Of a stretch of 64,000 nucleotides of DNA, positions 54,300 through 63,174 are shown one piece after another (within the stretch, counting starts at the first letter, position 1; the number at the start of each line of letters is the position of its first letter). The stretch covers positions 47,174-111,173 of the forward strand of contig NZ_FOVC01000010.1 in assembly GCF_900115045.1 (NCBI RefSeq), given 5' to 3'. A program made the position numbers and the translations under genes. This DNA is from Izhakiella capsodis. GTDB taxonomy: Bacteria > Pseudomonadota > Gammaproteobacteria > Enterobacterales > Enterobacteriaceae. Under the pieces are notes generated by a model. The model was not told where the DNA came from. It searched no databases and saw only the letters and a program-made list of their open reading frames with translations.

Positions 54300-55277
54300 T
54301 TACGACTTCAGCACCTGTGGATTCACACAGTTTTTTTCCACCTTACCACTCAGCGCCGCAATCAAATTATCAACGGCGTCACGCGCCATGCCGTAGCGAG
54401 TCTCGTGGGTAGCGGAACCTACGTGGGGCAGTGCGACAACGTTCGGCAGCGAAAGCAGTGCGGAATTCATCGGCAACGGTTCCTCTTCAAACACGTCCAG
54501 CCCGGCAGCATAAATAGCACCCTGTTTCAGCGCCTCAATCAGCGCCGACTCATCCACCACCGGACCGCGCCCGGCGTTAATCAGAATGGCACTTTTTTTC
54601 ATCATAGCCAGCTGGTCGCGTCCAATCAGATGATAGGTTTGCTCAGTAAGCGGCAGGCTGATGCAGACGAAGTCAGATTCGCGTAGCAGCGTTTCAAGGT
54701 CGGTATAACGGGCTTTATAGCGGCTATCGACTTCAGAATGTGGCTTACGTGCGTGATAAAGAATATCCATACTAAAACCAAAATGGGCTCGCTGTGCCAG
54801 CGCCATACCGATGCGGCCCATACCAAGAATGCCCATTTTCTTGTGATGCACATCGATGGCGAACAGTTCAGGACTGATACTGCCGTCCCAGCCGTTTGCT
54901 CTCACAAATTCGGCCAGCTCAACTACCCGGCGAGCGGATGCCAGCACCAGCGCCATCATGATATCGGCAACGGTTTCAGTTAGCACCGTGGGCGTATGCA
55001 TGAGTACAATCTCGCGTTGAGTTAGCGCTTCAACGTCGACATTGTCATAGCCTGCTGAAATGGTAGAGACTGCACGTAGTCTCGGTGCGGCCGCCAGTAA
55101 TGTTGCGTCCACCTGACCACCGCTTTTCAGCAGTCCTTCAGCCTGCTGAAAAGCGTGGGCATATTTATCGAGGTTTTCCGGCGTCAGGCCGTCAATGTCG
55201 GTAACGTTGAAATGCGCATCCAGCCGCTGGCGTAAGTCATCAGGTAACGTTTTAGACAGAATGATGGCAGGCTTCAT
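54300..55277 (-). CDS. ghrB: glyoxylate/hydroxypyruvate reductase GhrB (2-ketogluconate reductase)
   Basis: A 325-residue NAD(P)H-dependent D-2-hydroxyacid dehydrogenase. It has the Rossmann motif GMGRIGMALAQRAHFGF, catalytic Arg in NAGRGPVVDE, Glu in GLDVFEEEPL and His in LPHVGSATHETR. The ending VEKNCVNP is that of GhrB, which reduces glyoxylate, hydroxypyruvate and 2-keto-D-gluconate. The ATG at 55277 follows GGGAGA. Confidence 0.93.
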   Translation of the reverse strand: MKPAIILSKTLPDDLRQRLDAHFNVTDIDGLTPENLDKYAHAFQQAEGLLKSGGQVDATLLAAAPRLRAVSTISAGYDNVDVEALTQREIVLMHTPTVLTETVADIMMALVLASARRVVELAEFVRANGWDGSISPELFAIDVHHKKMGILGMGRIGMALAQRAHFGFSMDILYHARKPHSEVDSRYKARYTDLETLLRESDFVCISLPLTEQTYHLIGRDQLAMMKKSAILINAGRGPVVDESALIEALKQGAIYAAGLDVFEEEPLPMNSALLSLPNVVALPHVGSATHETRYGMARDAVDNLIAALSGKVEKNCVNPQVLKS

Positions 55278-55527
55278 GATTTCTCCCGGTAAATTAGGTT
55301 GCAACGTGCAGGCGGCTCATTATCAGGCGTGCCAGGCATCGCCTGCCTATACCTTACGCTTGCTGCCGCTGATGGCGATAATCGTTAGCACCACGACAAT
55401 CAGAAGCGCTGATAAAACGATAAGGAGATAGCGCCAGTGATCTGAGAGAGAAAGTAACTTACTCTACAGGGTGGCACAGCATTGAGTTTGACATAATAAC
55501 AGACATGGAAATCATGTCGGAGGGCGA

Positions 55528-56091
55528 TTATTTTAGGTTATGCGGATGACAGAAGCAGCCGGTAACGTGGTCGTTAATCAGCCCACAGGCCTGCATAAAC
55601 GAGTAGCAGATCGTTGAGCCAACAAATTTGAATCCGTGTTTTTTAAGCGATTGGGATAGCGCTTCTGAAACGTCGCTGGTTGTGGGAGCCTCGCGGTAGT
55701 CCGCATAGTGATGAAGCTGTGGCTGGTTATCGACAAATGACCAGACAAATTCTGCGAATGCTTCCCCTCTACTTTCCATTGCCAGTAACGCTCTGGCATT
55801 GGAGATGATTGCCGTAATTTTGCCACGATGGCGGATGATGCCGGCATTTTGCATCAGGCGTTCAACATCTTCCTCATCCATTAATGCCACCGCATGTGGA
55901 TCAAAGTGATAGAAAGCATCACGATAATTCTGGCGTTTTTTTAGTACGGTAATCCATGAGAGACCGGCTTGTTGTCCCTCAAGACAAATCATTTCAAATA
56001 GCGCCTGCCGGTCGGTTTGCGGGATACCCCATTCGTTATCGTGATACTGCAGATAAATGGGGTCGTTTGTCACCCAGCCACAGCGTTGCAT
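55528..56091 (-). CDS. tag: DNA-3-methyladenine glycosylase I
   Basis: A 187-residue Tag enzyme that removes 3-methyladenine from DNA. It begins MQRCGWVTNDPIYLQYHDNE, has the catalytic Glu segment FEMICLEGQQAGLSW, and the zinc ligands Cys4, His17 and the C-terminal His/Cys pair (NDHVTGCFCH). Length equals that of E. coli Tag. Confidence 0.95.
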   Translation of the reverse strand: MQRCGWVTNDPIYLQYHDNEWGIPQTDRQALFEMICLEGQQAGLSWITVLKKRQNYRDAFYHFDPHAVALMDEEDVERLMQNAGIIRHRGKITAIISNARALLAMESRGEAFAEFVWSFVDNQPQLHHYADYREAPTTSDVSEALSQSLKKHGFKFVGSTICYSFMQACGLINDHVTGCFCHPHNLK

Positions 56092-56468
56092 AAATCACTC
56101 TCCTTATCGTTACCGGTATGTTTTATGCTTCAATTGCCGTTAAAGATAGCCCGCTATTTGGTTTGGATCGAAATTATTTAATGCTAGACAAAATGTAATG
56201 CCAGATGAGGCTCATTTTCGGGCGCGCATTTTGGCTGGTTGAAATCAGTTATAAACTCCCTTTCAATGCTGATAGCCGTCAGCCTGCTATGTTGACCCTC
56301 CGGGAAAGTGGCCGCTGATCGGATGCGACTCCCAGTGCACATTTACCTGCCTGTGGTCTTGCTACATTTATGAAGTAGGTGATGCAGTGCAGGTAAATAT
56401 ATTAGCGTTTAGCAAATGATGCAGCCCATTTGAAAAATATCGCTGTCGGCGATTTGTGATGATAAGCA
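56092..56468. other. non-coding stretch between tag and the LuxR-type gene
   Basis: About 380 bases. No gene, terminator or repeat was recognised with confidence. The tag promoter must be in the left part. Confidence 0.4.
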
Positions 56469-57110
56469 TCAAGCATAGCGATGAGTGCGCTTACTGAAAA
56501 AATTAATATTATATATTACCCAGCAGCTATATCGCTGAAGCGAAGGGTTTTGGTTTATGCAGGTTGCTACCCGGTAAAAATGATGTTTACTGCGAAGATG
56601 GTGTTTGGTTATCAACTTCTTCTTGTAATTGTAGATGCTTTTCTCTGAGCAACCAAGAGTAATAGCTATCTGTTCGTTTGTTAGCCCTTGTCCTGTCTGA
56701 ACGAAAGTTATTTTTTCTCTTAATGAAAGTTTATGAAATTTTTTTCTATGTAAATTCTCTTTATTATGAAAATTGCATACATCTTTATGGAAAAACACAT
56801 CGATTTTCTTAGTTGCGTCGAGCAGTAAGTTTTCAACGATATTTAATTCATTATCCGATTTGTTATTTCTGATGAATATGTTACGTTCGAAGGAGTTCTC
56901 GTTGTTAGAGAGTGTTTCTCCTTGCGTACGCGTGGCAATAATAGCGACGTCATCATAAATATAAATTTTCGTGTCATTACAATGTCTTATTTCGTAATTG
57001 CAGGGTCCTATGCCTTTAACGAAATCATCTTCATGAAATACCTGGGATATAATCTCACAGAGCCCTATTTTAAGAAAGTTATTATCCGTTTTTAGTATTA
57101 TTTCTAACAT
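56469..57110 (-). CDS. LuxR/GerE-type regulator
   Basis: A 213-residue protein with a C-terminal helix-turn-helix (LSLREKITFVQTGQGLTNEQ, then IAITLGCSEKSIYNYKKKLI) and an N-terminal part without a recognisable receiver or sensor domain. It resembles the unpaired regulators linked to fimbrial, rcsA-like and secretion loci. The start at 57110 (MLEIILKTD) is preferred; an ATG at 57125 would add five residues. Low GC. It may regulate the neighbouring type VI locus. Confidence 0.75.
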   Translation of the reverse strand: MLEIILKTDNNFLKIGLCEIISQVFHEDDFVKGIGPCNYEIRHCNDTKIYIYDDVAIIATRTQGETLSNNENSFERNIFIRNNKSDNELNIVENLLLDATKKIDVFFHKDVCNFHNKENLHRKKFHKLSLREKITFVQTGQGLTNEQIAITLGCSEKSIYNYKKKLITKHHLRSKHHFYRVATCINQNPSLQRYSCWVIYNINFFSKRTHRYA

Positions 57111-57270
57111 AATGACCAGTGGCATGTAGCGGGAGGAACATGATAATAATCGGTATAGAATCTGATAAAATCATCTCTCCCGTTGAAAATGAGTTTTATA
57201 TGAGATAAGTCAGCACCGGCGTTATATCCAATCGCCAACTATTTCTTTATAGTGTTAATGATTTCCTCAT

Positions 57271-57729
57271 TTATATGATTGGTGAGAAACTGTTAATTAC
57301 ACGAACATAGTGTTGCCGCTGATAGTCTGTGAATTCATTTTTTGTATTTAAGTTGAAAATTATTATCTCTCTTCCGTTTTCATTGTAAGTGCTATTTTTT
57401 GGCAGGCTTATAATTGACTGAACCTGCCTGATAATATCTCCATCGTTTAAGTATCGGTTAGCGATCTGGATAACGGGCAGCTTTAATGGTCCAATTGCAT
57501 CTTTAAGCAATTTTCCCTCAGGTTGAAATCCAGGAAGCTTATTCCTCAAATTTTCCATTTCAATCTCACACCAGTCTTCAACTGTTTGATCCTCTGCCAG
57601 CTCTGTCCGGTTAATAATAATCTGATACTCTTGATCATTTGGATCGCGAAACATCAGAATGTTTATGGTTCTGTCAAGAATCGGAGCGGTTGTTAAAAAG
57701 TTACCTTCATAAATATTGTAAGAATCCAT
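57271..57729 (-). CDS. DUF1795 (Eag/DcrB-like) type VI effector chaperone
   Basis: The product (about 152 residues; start MDSYNIYEGNF at 57729, or MKNT at 57741) has the DUF1795 fold: N-terminal EGNFLTTAPILDRTINILMF and QIIINRTEL. In type VI loci these Eag proteins bind the transmembrane part of PAAR or Rhs effectors. No Rhs or PAAR gene is in the window on this side, but the locus extends beyond. Low GC. Confidence 0.75.
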   Translation of the reverse strand: MDSYNIYEGNFLTTAPILDRTINILMFRDPNDQEYQIIINRTELAEDQTVEDWCEIEMENLRNKLPGFQPEGKLLKDAIGPLKLPVIQIANRYLNDGDIIRQVQSIISLPKNSTYNENGREIIIFNLNTKNEFTDYQRQHYVRVINSFSPII

Positions 57730-57746
57730 GGTATTTTTCATGATAA

Positions 57747-59381
57747 TTAACTCCTGTTTGTCATAATTTCTGGTGGTACTATAAGTATCTCAATGCGCCG
57801 ATTATGCTGTCGTCCTGCCGGAGTACTATTGTTTGAAACTGGCTCAGAATCCCCGGCAGCACTGATTTTCAATCTTTGCGGAGCAATGTTTTTTTCTAGC
57901 AACCAATTGCGCACTGAAATAGCACGTTTTTTTGATAGTAAGAGGTTGTAATCCGAACGTCCGGTGTCATCTGAGTGTCCGACAATCAGCAAATTATTAT
58001 TGGGATACTTCCTGGCAAGCATAAGTATGTTTTTTAACTGTTTGGCTGCAGCTGGAAGTAACGCGGCGCTGCCGGAATTAAATATCTCTTGTGCTCCTGC
58101 TGTGCTTAGTACTGGTATCGATTTCAATTTCGTCATGAGACTCAGTAGCTGATTGGAATAACTAGATTCAGGAATAAAACTCCACTGAAGAGATAAAATG
58201 GATGATACCTGCTGTGACCTTCTCTGATATTCATTATCCAGATAGTTAATACGCTTTTCTAATCTATGTATTGATAAATTATTTATTGCTGCGCAGCGTT
58301 GTAACAGTTGTTCAAAAGCCATGTTCTGTTGATATTCATATCTGGCATGACTGAACATTTTGACAGCAAGAAGAGTGGTAACTAATAAAATGCTCCAATA
58401 TAGTTTAGGCAAGATAATTTGCGTTTTTTTTCTTACAATAACGGGCATTTTTTTTATGGGTATCGTGACAGGAGGCAGTGGTGGGAGAGTAATACCCGTT
58501 CCCAGGGAAGGCAAAATGGCATATTGGCTTTCCAGCCAGTTTGACCATGCTCCATGACGCGTGAAGCCATTACCATAGTCACATAGCAATATCTTATTAA
58601 GTTCTAAGGAAGAGCGTGAAAAGACATCTGATATCGCCTGGCTAATGCCGCTGACTTTAATCCAACCTAGCAGTGTCAATGTGACCACTTTTCTTTGGCT
58701 ATGATTACAATCATTTGCCGCCCTGTTTTGGATGTGTAATTCAAGATCGTTAAGCGCCTGAGCAAAATTAGTCGATGTTCTGGGTTGAATAGCCAGATCA
58801 TCACTCCACGTCGCATTATCCGGGGAGTGGCTGCGGCGTTCACTGCTAAGCCTTGTATAAATAGCAAATGTGCAGGGAATACAGTGCGAAGTCAGCGTGC
58901 TTCTGAACCTCTCCTGCCAGGCGCGTATTTTTTTTATTGTCAGTTCAACAGTTTCACTATCATCAGGTAAAAAGGGAAAAAACGCATGGACAGGGGCGTT
59001 ACTGGCATACTGATTCAAGTAGTTTAAGCGCTTCTCCAGCTCCTGCGGGGTTCCAATCTGTAACCAGGTTGCTGATCCGGCATAGCGGGCGTTATCTGTA
59101 GCGTCAGATTTGCTAAACCAGGTCGCAGCACAGGGTCCGATTAATAAGATAACGGGATTTTCTGGCTTAACAGAAGATTCACTACATTGCTCGCTGATTT
59201 GTCGTTTACCGATTTGCAACTGATACTGACATTGAATCGCGATGGTCGCAACCATTGCAGTCAGCATCAGCGGTGTCATTACTTCCGGCATAAAATGCGG
59301 AAAAAGCAGACACAAAAAAAAGGTCAGAAGGGTAATAAAGGTTATCGCAATCAGTGCAATCAAAAAAATTTTTTTCTTCAT
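57747..59381 (-). CDS. type VI secretion OmpA-domain inner-membrane protein
   Basis: A 544-residue protein. Two membrane segments near residues 5-45 are followed by a cytoplasmic region (about 60-290), a third membrane helix (YWSILLVTTLLAVKMF), a periplasmic stretch and a C-terminal OmpA/MotB domain with the peptidoglycan motif NLLLSKKRAISVRNWLL and GDSEPVSNN...NRRIEI. It would anchor the membrane complex to the wall, as TagL does. The region before the third helix recalls a shortened TssM. The ATG at 59381 overlaps the upstream TGA (TGATG). Confidence 0.75.
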   Translation of the reverse strand: MKKKIFLIALIAITFITLLTFFLCLLFPHFMPEVMTPLMLTAMVATIAIQCQYQLQIGKRQISEQCSESSVKPENPVILLIGPCAATWFSKSDATDNARYAGSATWLQIGTPQELEKRLNYLNQYASNAPVHAFFPFLPDDSETVELTIKKIRAWQERFRSTLTSHCIPCTFAIYTRLSSERRSHSPDNATWSDDLAIQPRTSTNFAQALNDLELHIQNRAANDCNHSQRKVVTLTLLGWIKVSGISQAISDVFSRSSLELNKILLCDYGNGFTRHGAWSNWLESQYAILPSLGTGITLPPLPPVTIPIKKMPVIVRKKTQIILPKLYWSILLVTTLLAVKMFSHARYEYQQNMAFEQLLQRCAAINNLSIHRLEKRINYLDNEYQRRSQQVSSILSLQWSFIPESSYSNQLLSLMTKLKSIPVLSTAGAQEIFNSGSAALLPAAAKQLKNILMLARKYPNNNLLIVGHSDDTGRSDYNLLLSKKRAISVRNWLLEKNIAPQRLKISAAGDSEPVSNNSTPAGRQHNRRIEILIVPPEIMTNRS

Positions 59382-60007
59382 CAAATACTCTCTCGCAGAA
59401 AGTACCAACAGCTAAGCCACAGTATTATTAATAACAGAATGGACGCTGAAATTTGGGCGAGAAAGGGAAGCCAGAAACGACATTTTTCAGTTGTTTCCTC
59501 ATAGCTGATTTCTTGCTTACTGATGGTAGTTTCACATTCGCTGCCCTGAACATAGTTCGGATCTGCGTATCCGTTCAGTGCATCCGCTGTTGACATGTAC
59601 ATCTGCTGTATTTTTCTATCGTTAAACTGAATCGGTGCAAGGGTTATTAGCTGTACGGCATAATGTGCTATCTCAAATGTTTCGATATTAAAAACAGCAG
59701 CAGCATGGCTTCTATCAAACAAAATTTCGTTGTTGTAGCCGTAAAATATATGCTCAAGCTCATAACCGTCCCATTTTATGCCTTGAGGCATTAAGTTTTT
59801 TTTTGTCTGAATGTCGATAACGAGACAGATTAAACGCTGCAGTGCATCTACGGACTGCTCATTATGTCCATGCATTCTTAAAGCATCGCTCAGCTTCTCT
59901 ATGCGTTTATTTATCTGATACTGAAACTCAAGTAATGAAGGAATCACACCATCGATGGTGATTAACGTCAATGTAGCCGTGATTTCGTCAAAGTATTCCT
60001 TATTCAC
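59381..60007 (-). CDS. tssL: TssL/DotU-like type VI membrane protein
   Basis: A 208-residue protein, mostly helical and soluble, with one C-terminal membrane helix (FLAQISASILLLIILWLSCW). The layout and position match TssL/DotU, which links TssM to the sheath baseplate, but sequence identity looks low: the region LMPQGIKWDGYELEHIFYGY replaces the usual motif. It could also be a locus-specific accessory protein. It overlaps the downstream OmpA gene (TGATG) and the upstream gene by four bases. Confidence 0.55.
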   Translation of the reverse strand: MNKEYFDEITATLTLITIDGVIPSLLEFQYQINKRIEKLSDALRMHGHNEQSVDALQRLICLVIDIQTKKNLMPQGIKWDGYELEHIFYGYNNEILFDRSHAAAVFNIETFEIAHYAVQLITLAPIQFNDRKIQQMYMSTADALNGYADPNYVQGSECETTISKQEISYEETTEKCRFWLPFLAQISASILLLIILWLSCWYFLRESI

Positions 60008-61329
60008 CAGGATTTCTCCAGTACAGATCCCCAGCCTGTTTTATTCCGGTATGGGCATAACCGAATAAATGTTACTGGGTTTGATTGAGAGGTAGTGAAT
60101 CGGAGATCCAGCGTGATAATGTTGCTATCCGACTGCTCAGGGCCCCTTTGCAGAGCGTTTGGTAGCATGTTGTTGATAGCAAGCGGCGTATTATCGACGG
60201 CGTATATACTTATCTGCCACCAGACAACATCCGGATCATTAATATTTATCTCATCATGATCCAGACGCAGTTTTTTTTCATGAAAAAAACGCAATGACGC
60301 CAGCCATTGATCATCATTATCGGGAAGGTTCTCAAACCAGCTAACTGAATCCGGTGGCAGAATTGTCGGATGAATAGTCAGTTGGTTAAAATTGACACCA
60401 ATACGATATTGATATTCCTGTAGCGTTCGTTGGGTGGCGTTATTATTAGCTTGGTTCTTATCTATCGTTAGCTGATTCAGCACATGGCGTTTGGCCGCTT
60501 TATCTCTTTCCCACCAGGCATTACTGACTATCCCGGCGCTTTTGGCGTCATTGGTGTGATCCTGCCAAATTTTGGGTGCATCACTACGGGTATAAAAGTG
60601 CCATAAAAGAACGCGATGAGGAGACCAGATATCATAGCCCTGAAGCCAGGCCCGGGCAGACATTGAAATTTCTTCTCCCATGAAAAAGATGTTTGGGTCA
60701 TTGGGCACACGGCTGGCAAAATGGCCATCAGCAAAAATAAAGCCTGCCGCGAGATAGCCACAACGCTGCGGACTGCTGGCGCTGAAAGGTTTTGATGACA
60801 GGCTAAGGATACCCTCATCAGTGAAGCCATTGAATATCAAACGGCTGACGAAATCTTTACGAACCTCGTTGACTCCCGGGATATATCCCGGCGGGTAGCT
60901 AGAGAGAACAGGCCATTGGCTGAATTGACGAAGCGATCCCAACATACTGATCATTTCACTATCCCAGTGCAGGATAAAACGACAGTGGGAGTCAATTTGC
61001 ATAAAGTAATCCTGCTGATCATAACAGGTGTCCAGCAGATGGCGTGCCCAGCAGGCCCCCTCACTTTTCAGATAGTGAACATTGATGATTTTTACTGACG
61101 CGCCCAGCCAGCGGAAAAGATAGCATGGGAACTGCTTATGAGTCGTGCTATCGATAAGTATCATCCCTGCGTCAATAAAGGGTTGTATATCCAGCTCTGC
61201 TTGCAGGCATACAGCAATATTCAGACGATTTGCGTACTGAGCGTGCTGGATTAAATCTTGTAGAGTAGGGAGTAACTCTGGATCGCGATAGCTGGCGATA
61301 CTGATGAATAGCGTTTCTTCTGCGGCCAT
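60004..61329 (-). CDS. GlcNAc-transferase-like protein in the type VI locus
   Basis: A 441-residue protein with a GT-A fold of the Skp1 GlcNAc-transferase type (PF11397). It begins with LFISIASYRDPELLPTLQDL, has the DxH-type metal motif YFMQIDSHCRF (Asp113), and the GYLAAGFIFADGHF and FFMGEEISMSARAWLQGYDI segments of the family. No membrane segment or signal. It overlaps the tssL-like gene by four bases, so it belongs to the same operon. Possible roles are glycosylation of a Tss or effector protein. Substrate unknown. Confidence 0.75.
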   Translation of the reverse strand: MAAEETLFISIASYRDPELLPTLQDLIQHAQYANRLNIAVCLQAELDIQPFIDAGMILIDSTTHKQFPCYLFRWLGASVKIINVHYLKSEGACWARHLLDTCYDQQDYFMQIDSHCRFILHWDSEMISMLGSLRQFSQWPVLSSYPPGYIPGVNEVRKDFVSRLIFNGFTDEGILSLSSKPFSASSPQRCGYLAAGFIFADGHFASRVPNDPNIFFMGEEISMSARAWLQGYDIWSPHRVLLWHFYTRSDAPKIWQDHTNDAKSAGIVSNAWWERDKAAKRHVLNQLTIDKNQANNNATQRTLQEYQYRIGVNFNQLTIHPTILPPDSVSWFENLPDNDDQWLASLRFFHEKKLRLDHDEININDPDVVWWQISIYAVDNTPLAINNMLPNALQRGPEQSDSNIITLDLRFTTSQSNPVTFIRLCPYRNKTGWGSVLEKSW

Positions 61330-61361
61330 AATATTTCCATGTCAAAAAAGAGAATCAATCC

Positions 61362-62060
61362 TTAATTCAACTGCAAAATTATTTCTGCGCTTGTGGAAAA
61401 TTGACCCATGGCTGGCATCTCTGGTGCCGGGCCTTTTAACAGTGTGGCCGTCCATTTAAATTGAGCCGGTATACTATTACTGTGTCCCTCTATTACTTCG
61501 GAACTCGTGCCGTCAACATGCATCAGAGATCCGTTGCTATCATCAATACGAATTTTGAGTCTGTCCATATTTCCCGCGCTATCTGCAACCTGAATATATT
61601 TATTATCACTGGTTGGTGTGGGGGTCGTTAATTTCGCTGTTGCAGAATAGCTACCGTAATCAGTTTTACATGACATTACGAAATTAAGGGGTCTGCTGAC
61701 ACCTTTTATGAGGCCAGCTGAAGATACCGCATTAAAGTCGACGTTTTCTCCCCCATCAATCTGACAAACCGGCGTGCTGATAATACGGCGAAAAGGAGGC
61801 GAGATATTTTTGCCATTGACATCGTCATGGTCGCAAATAAAGCTTACCCGCTCGCGGCGAGAAAAGTCTCTTACGGCGATGGATTTAGAGAGATCGGCTG
61901 ATGCATCGGCGTCAATCCGGGGGGTAAAGGCCGGATGTTGTAGTCTGTTAAGGGCTCCTGATGGCGGCTTGGTATCCAGTACGCATTTTGCCATTACCGA
62001 CTCCATACTCAGCATCGTGATCATCAAGAATATTGCATGCCTTTTTTTCAACATAATCAC
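61362..62060 (-). CDS. fimbrillin-like periplasmic protein in the type VI locus
   Basis: A 232-residue precursor with a signal peptide (cleavage near VMA-KCVLD). The mature part has Cys pairs (PVCQIDGG, VMSCKTDYG) and an ending (QFSTSAEIILQLN) like minor pilins of chaperone-usher systems, with GHSNSIPAQFKWTATLLKG before it. There is no chaperone or usher near it, and it overlaps tssA by four bases. Its role in type VI secretion is unknown. Confidence 0.65.
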   Translation of the reverse strand: MIMLKKRHAIFLMITMLSMESVMAKCVLDTKPPSGALNRLQHPAFTPRIDADASADLSKSIAVRDFSRRERVSFICDHDDVNGKNISPPFRRIISTPVCQIDGGENVDFNAVSSAGLIKGVSRPLNFVMSCKTDYGSYSATAKLTTPTPTSDNKYIQVADSAGNMDRLKIRIDDSNGSLMHVDGTSSEVIEGHSNSIPAQFKWTATLLKGPAPEMPAMGQFSTSAEIILQLN

Positions 62061-63124
62061 TCCTGTGATGCCGTCATTTTAGCGATAACTTCAGGCGGTA
62101 ATAGCTGAAGTAGCTCAGTAAAGCTTTTACCAATGGTTTGTTCTGTGAATGCCAGTAAGGTAATGACCGGGCTGCTGGGTTCTGCCTGCGTAAACCAGGT
62201 GCGAACTTCACGTAAACGCTGTAGCGCCTCATTGCGGCTGGTTATTTTTTCTGTAAACCGTCCGGTTTTTTGTGGCGGCATTGGTAAAGTATCTGCCGGA
62301 ATGGCCACGGGAATTTCCGGATTGCTGTCTACGGTTTTTGTTCGCGGTTCGGGTTCATCTGTCGCCTCCGCTGGCGGTGGATCTGAGGCAATATTTGAGG
62401 GCGACAAAAAGTAGCCAGACAAGGTAAGCAGGCGAGTGAGCTCGGGTGCGTCTTCTCCGGGCATCTGTTGTTGCAACATCTCTTTAAGCAAATGAGTGAG
62501 TTCAAATGTTTGCTTAAACAGTTGGATCAGCGGCTGGTCCTGGGTTTGCCACTCGTGTAATAAAAGTTGGCGTGTTTCTTCAGAGAGTGCGTCTTCGTCG
62601 CGTGGAGAGCTACTTGCACGCTCAATATCACGGATAGTGACATGTAATCCTGAAACGGTCGGTAGAGTTTGTTGCCGGATGTCGGCCAAAAATCCTTCGT
62701 TTGACTCCAGTTCGGCAAAAGCATTAGCGCGCATTATTGGCGTAAATTCTCCTTCATCCAGTAGCTGGGGATGAAGGTGTTCCGGCCAGGTGTTTAGCAT
62801 CCATATCAGGGCTTTCAGACCTTCTGGCAAAGCGGAAAGCCCGATCTGACGTAAGCGGCAGCGCATCAAAATAATCACTAACCGTACGTCTATTGAACGC
62901 TGCAACAGTTTGAGAGCATTGCGTTCTGTCTCTGCCCAATTGACGGGTTCAACCGCTTCTACAAAATTGCCATATTCGGCGCCCAGTCGTGGTTGGATCT
63001 CTCTTTGCAGCAGAATGAAGTCTGGATCATACTCCAGGCTTTCACCGCAAGGCGGTGCCGTTGGTACGGTGTCTGTAACTGAACGATACCATCCCGGGCA
63101 CTCGCTTATATTCAGCGCTGACAT
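62057..63124 (-). CDS. tssA: type VI secretion protein TssA
   Basis: A 355-residue protein with the ImpA N-terminal domain (ECPGWYRSVTDTVPTAPPCG, then ESLEYDPDFILLQREIQPR) and RLVIILMRCRLRQIGLSALPEG typical of TssA, a cap of the baseplate and sheath. A proline- and threonine-rich linker (about 240-285) precedes the C-terminal part (ALQRLREVRTWFTQAEPSSP) and LLQLLPPEVIAKM. The family is well supported. Confidence 0.88.
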   Translation of the reverse strand: MSALNISECPGWYRSVTDTVPTAPPCGESLEYDPDFILLQREIQPRLGAEYGNFVEAVEPVNWAETERNALKLLQRSIDVRLVIILMRCRLRQIGLSALPEGLKALIWMLNTWPEHLHPQLLDEGEFTPIMRANAFAELESNEGFLADIRQQTLPTVSGLHVTIRDIERASSSPRDEDALSEETRQLLLHEWQTQDQPLIQLFKQTFELTHLLKEMLQQQMPGEDAPELTRLLTLSGYFLSPSNIASDPPPAEATDEPEPRTKTVDSNPEIPVAIPADTLPMPPQKTGRFTEKITSRNEALQRLREVRTWFTQAEPSSPVITLLAFTEQTIGKSFTELLQLLPPEVIAKMTASQE

Positions 63125-63174
63125 CTGTTATTTCCTTATTTTTCCTGCTGGATATGACTAAGCGTTAATGAACT

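Noticed and set aside
55347..55460. Small membrane peptide (WRYLLIVLSALLIVVVLTII, ends SGSKRKV) on the minus strand between ghrB and tag
   Set aside because: The composition is striking, but the frame has a TAG close upstream and no ATG, GTG or TTG start, so no real gene can be supported.
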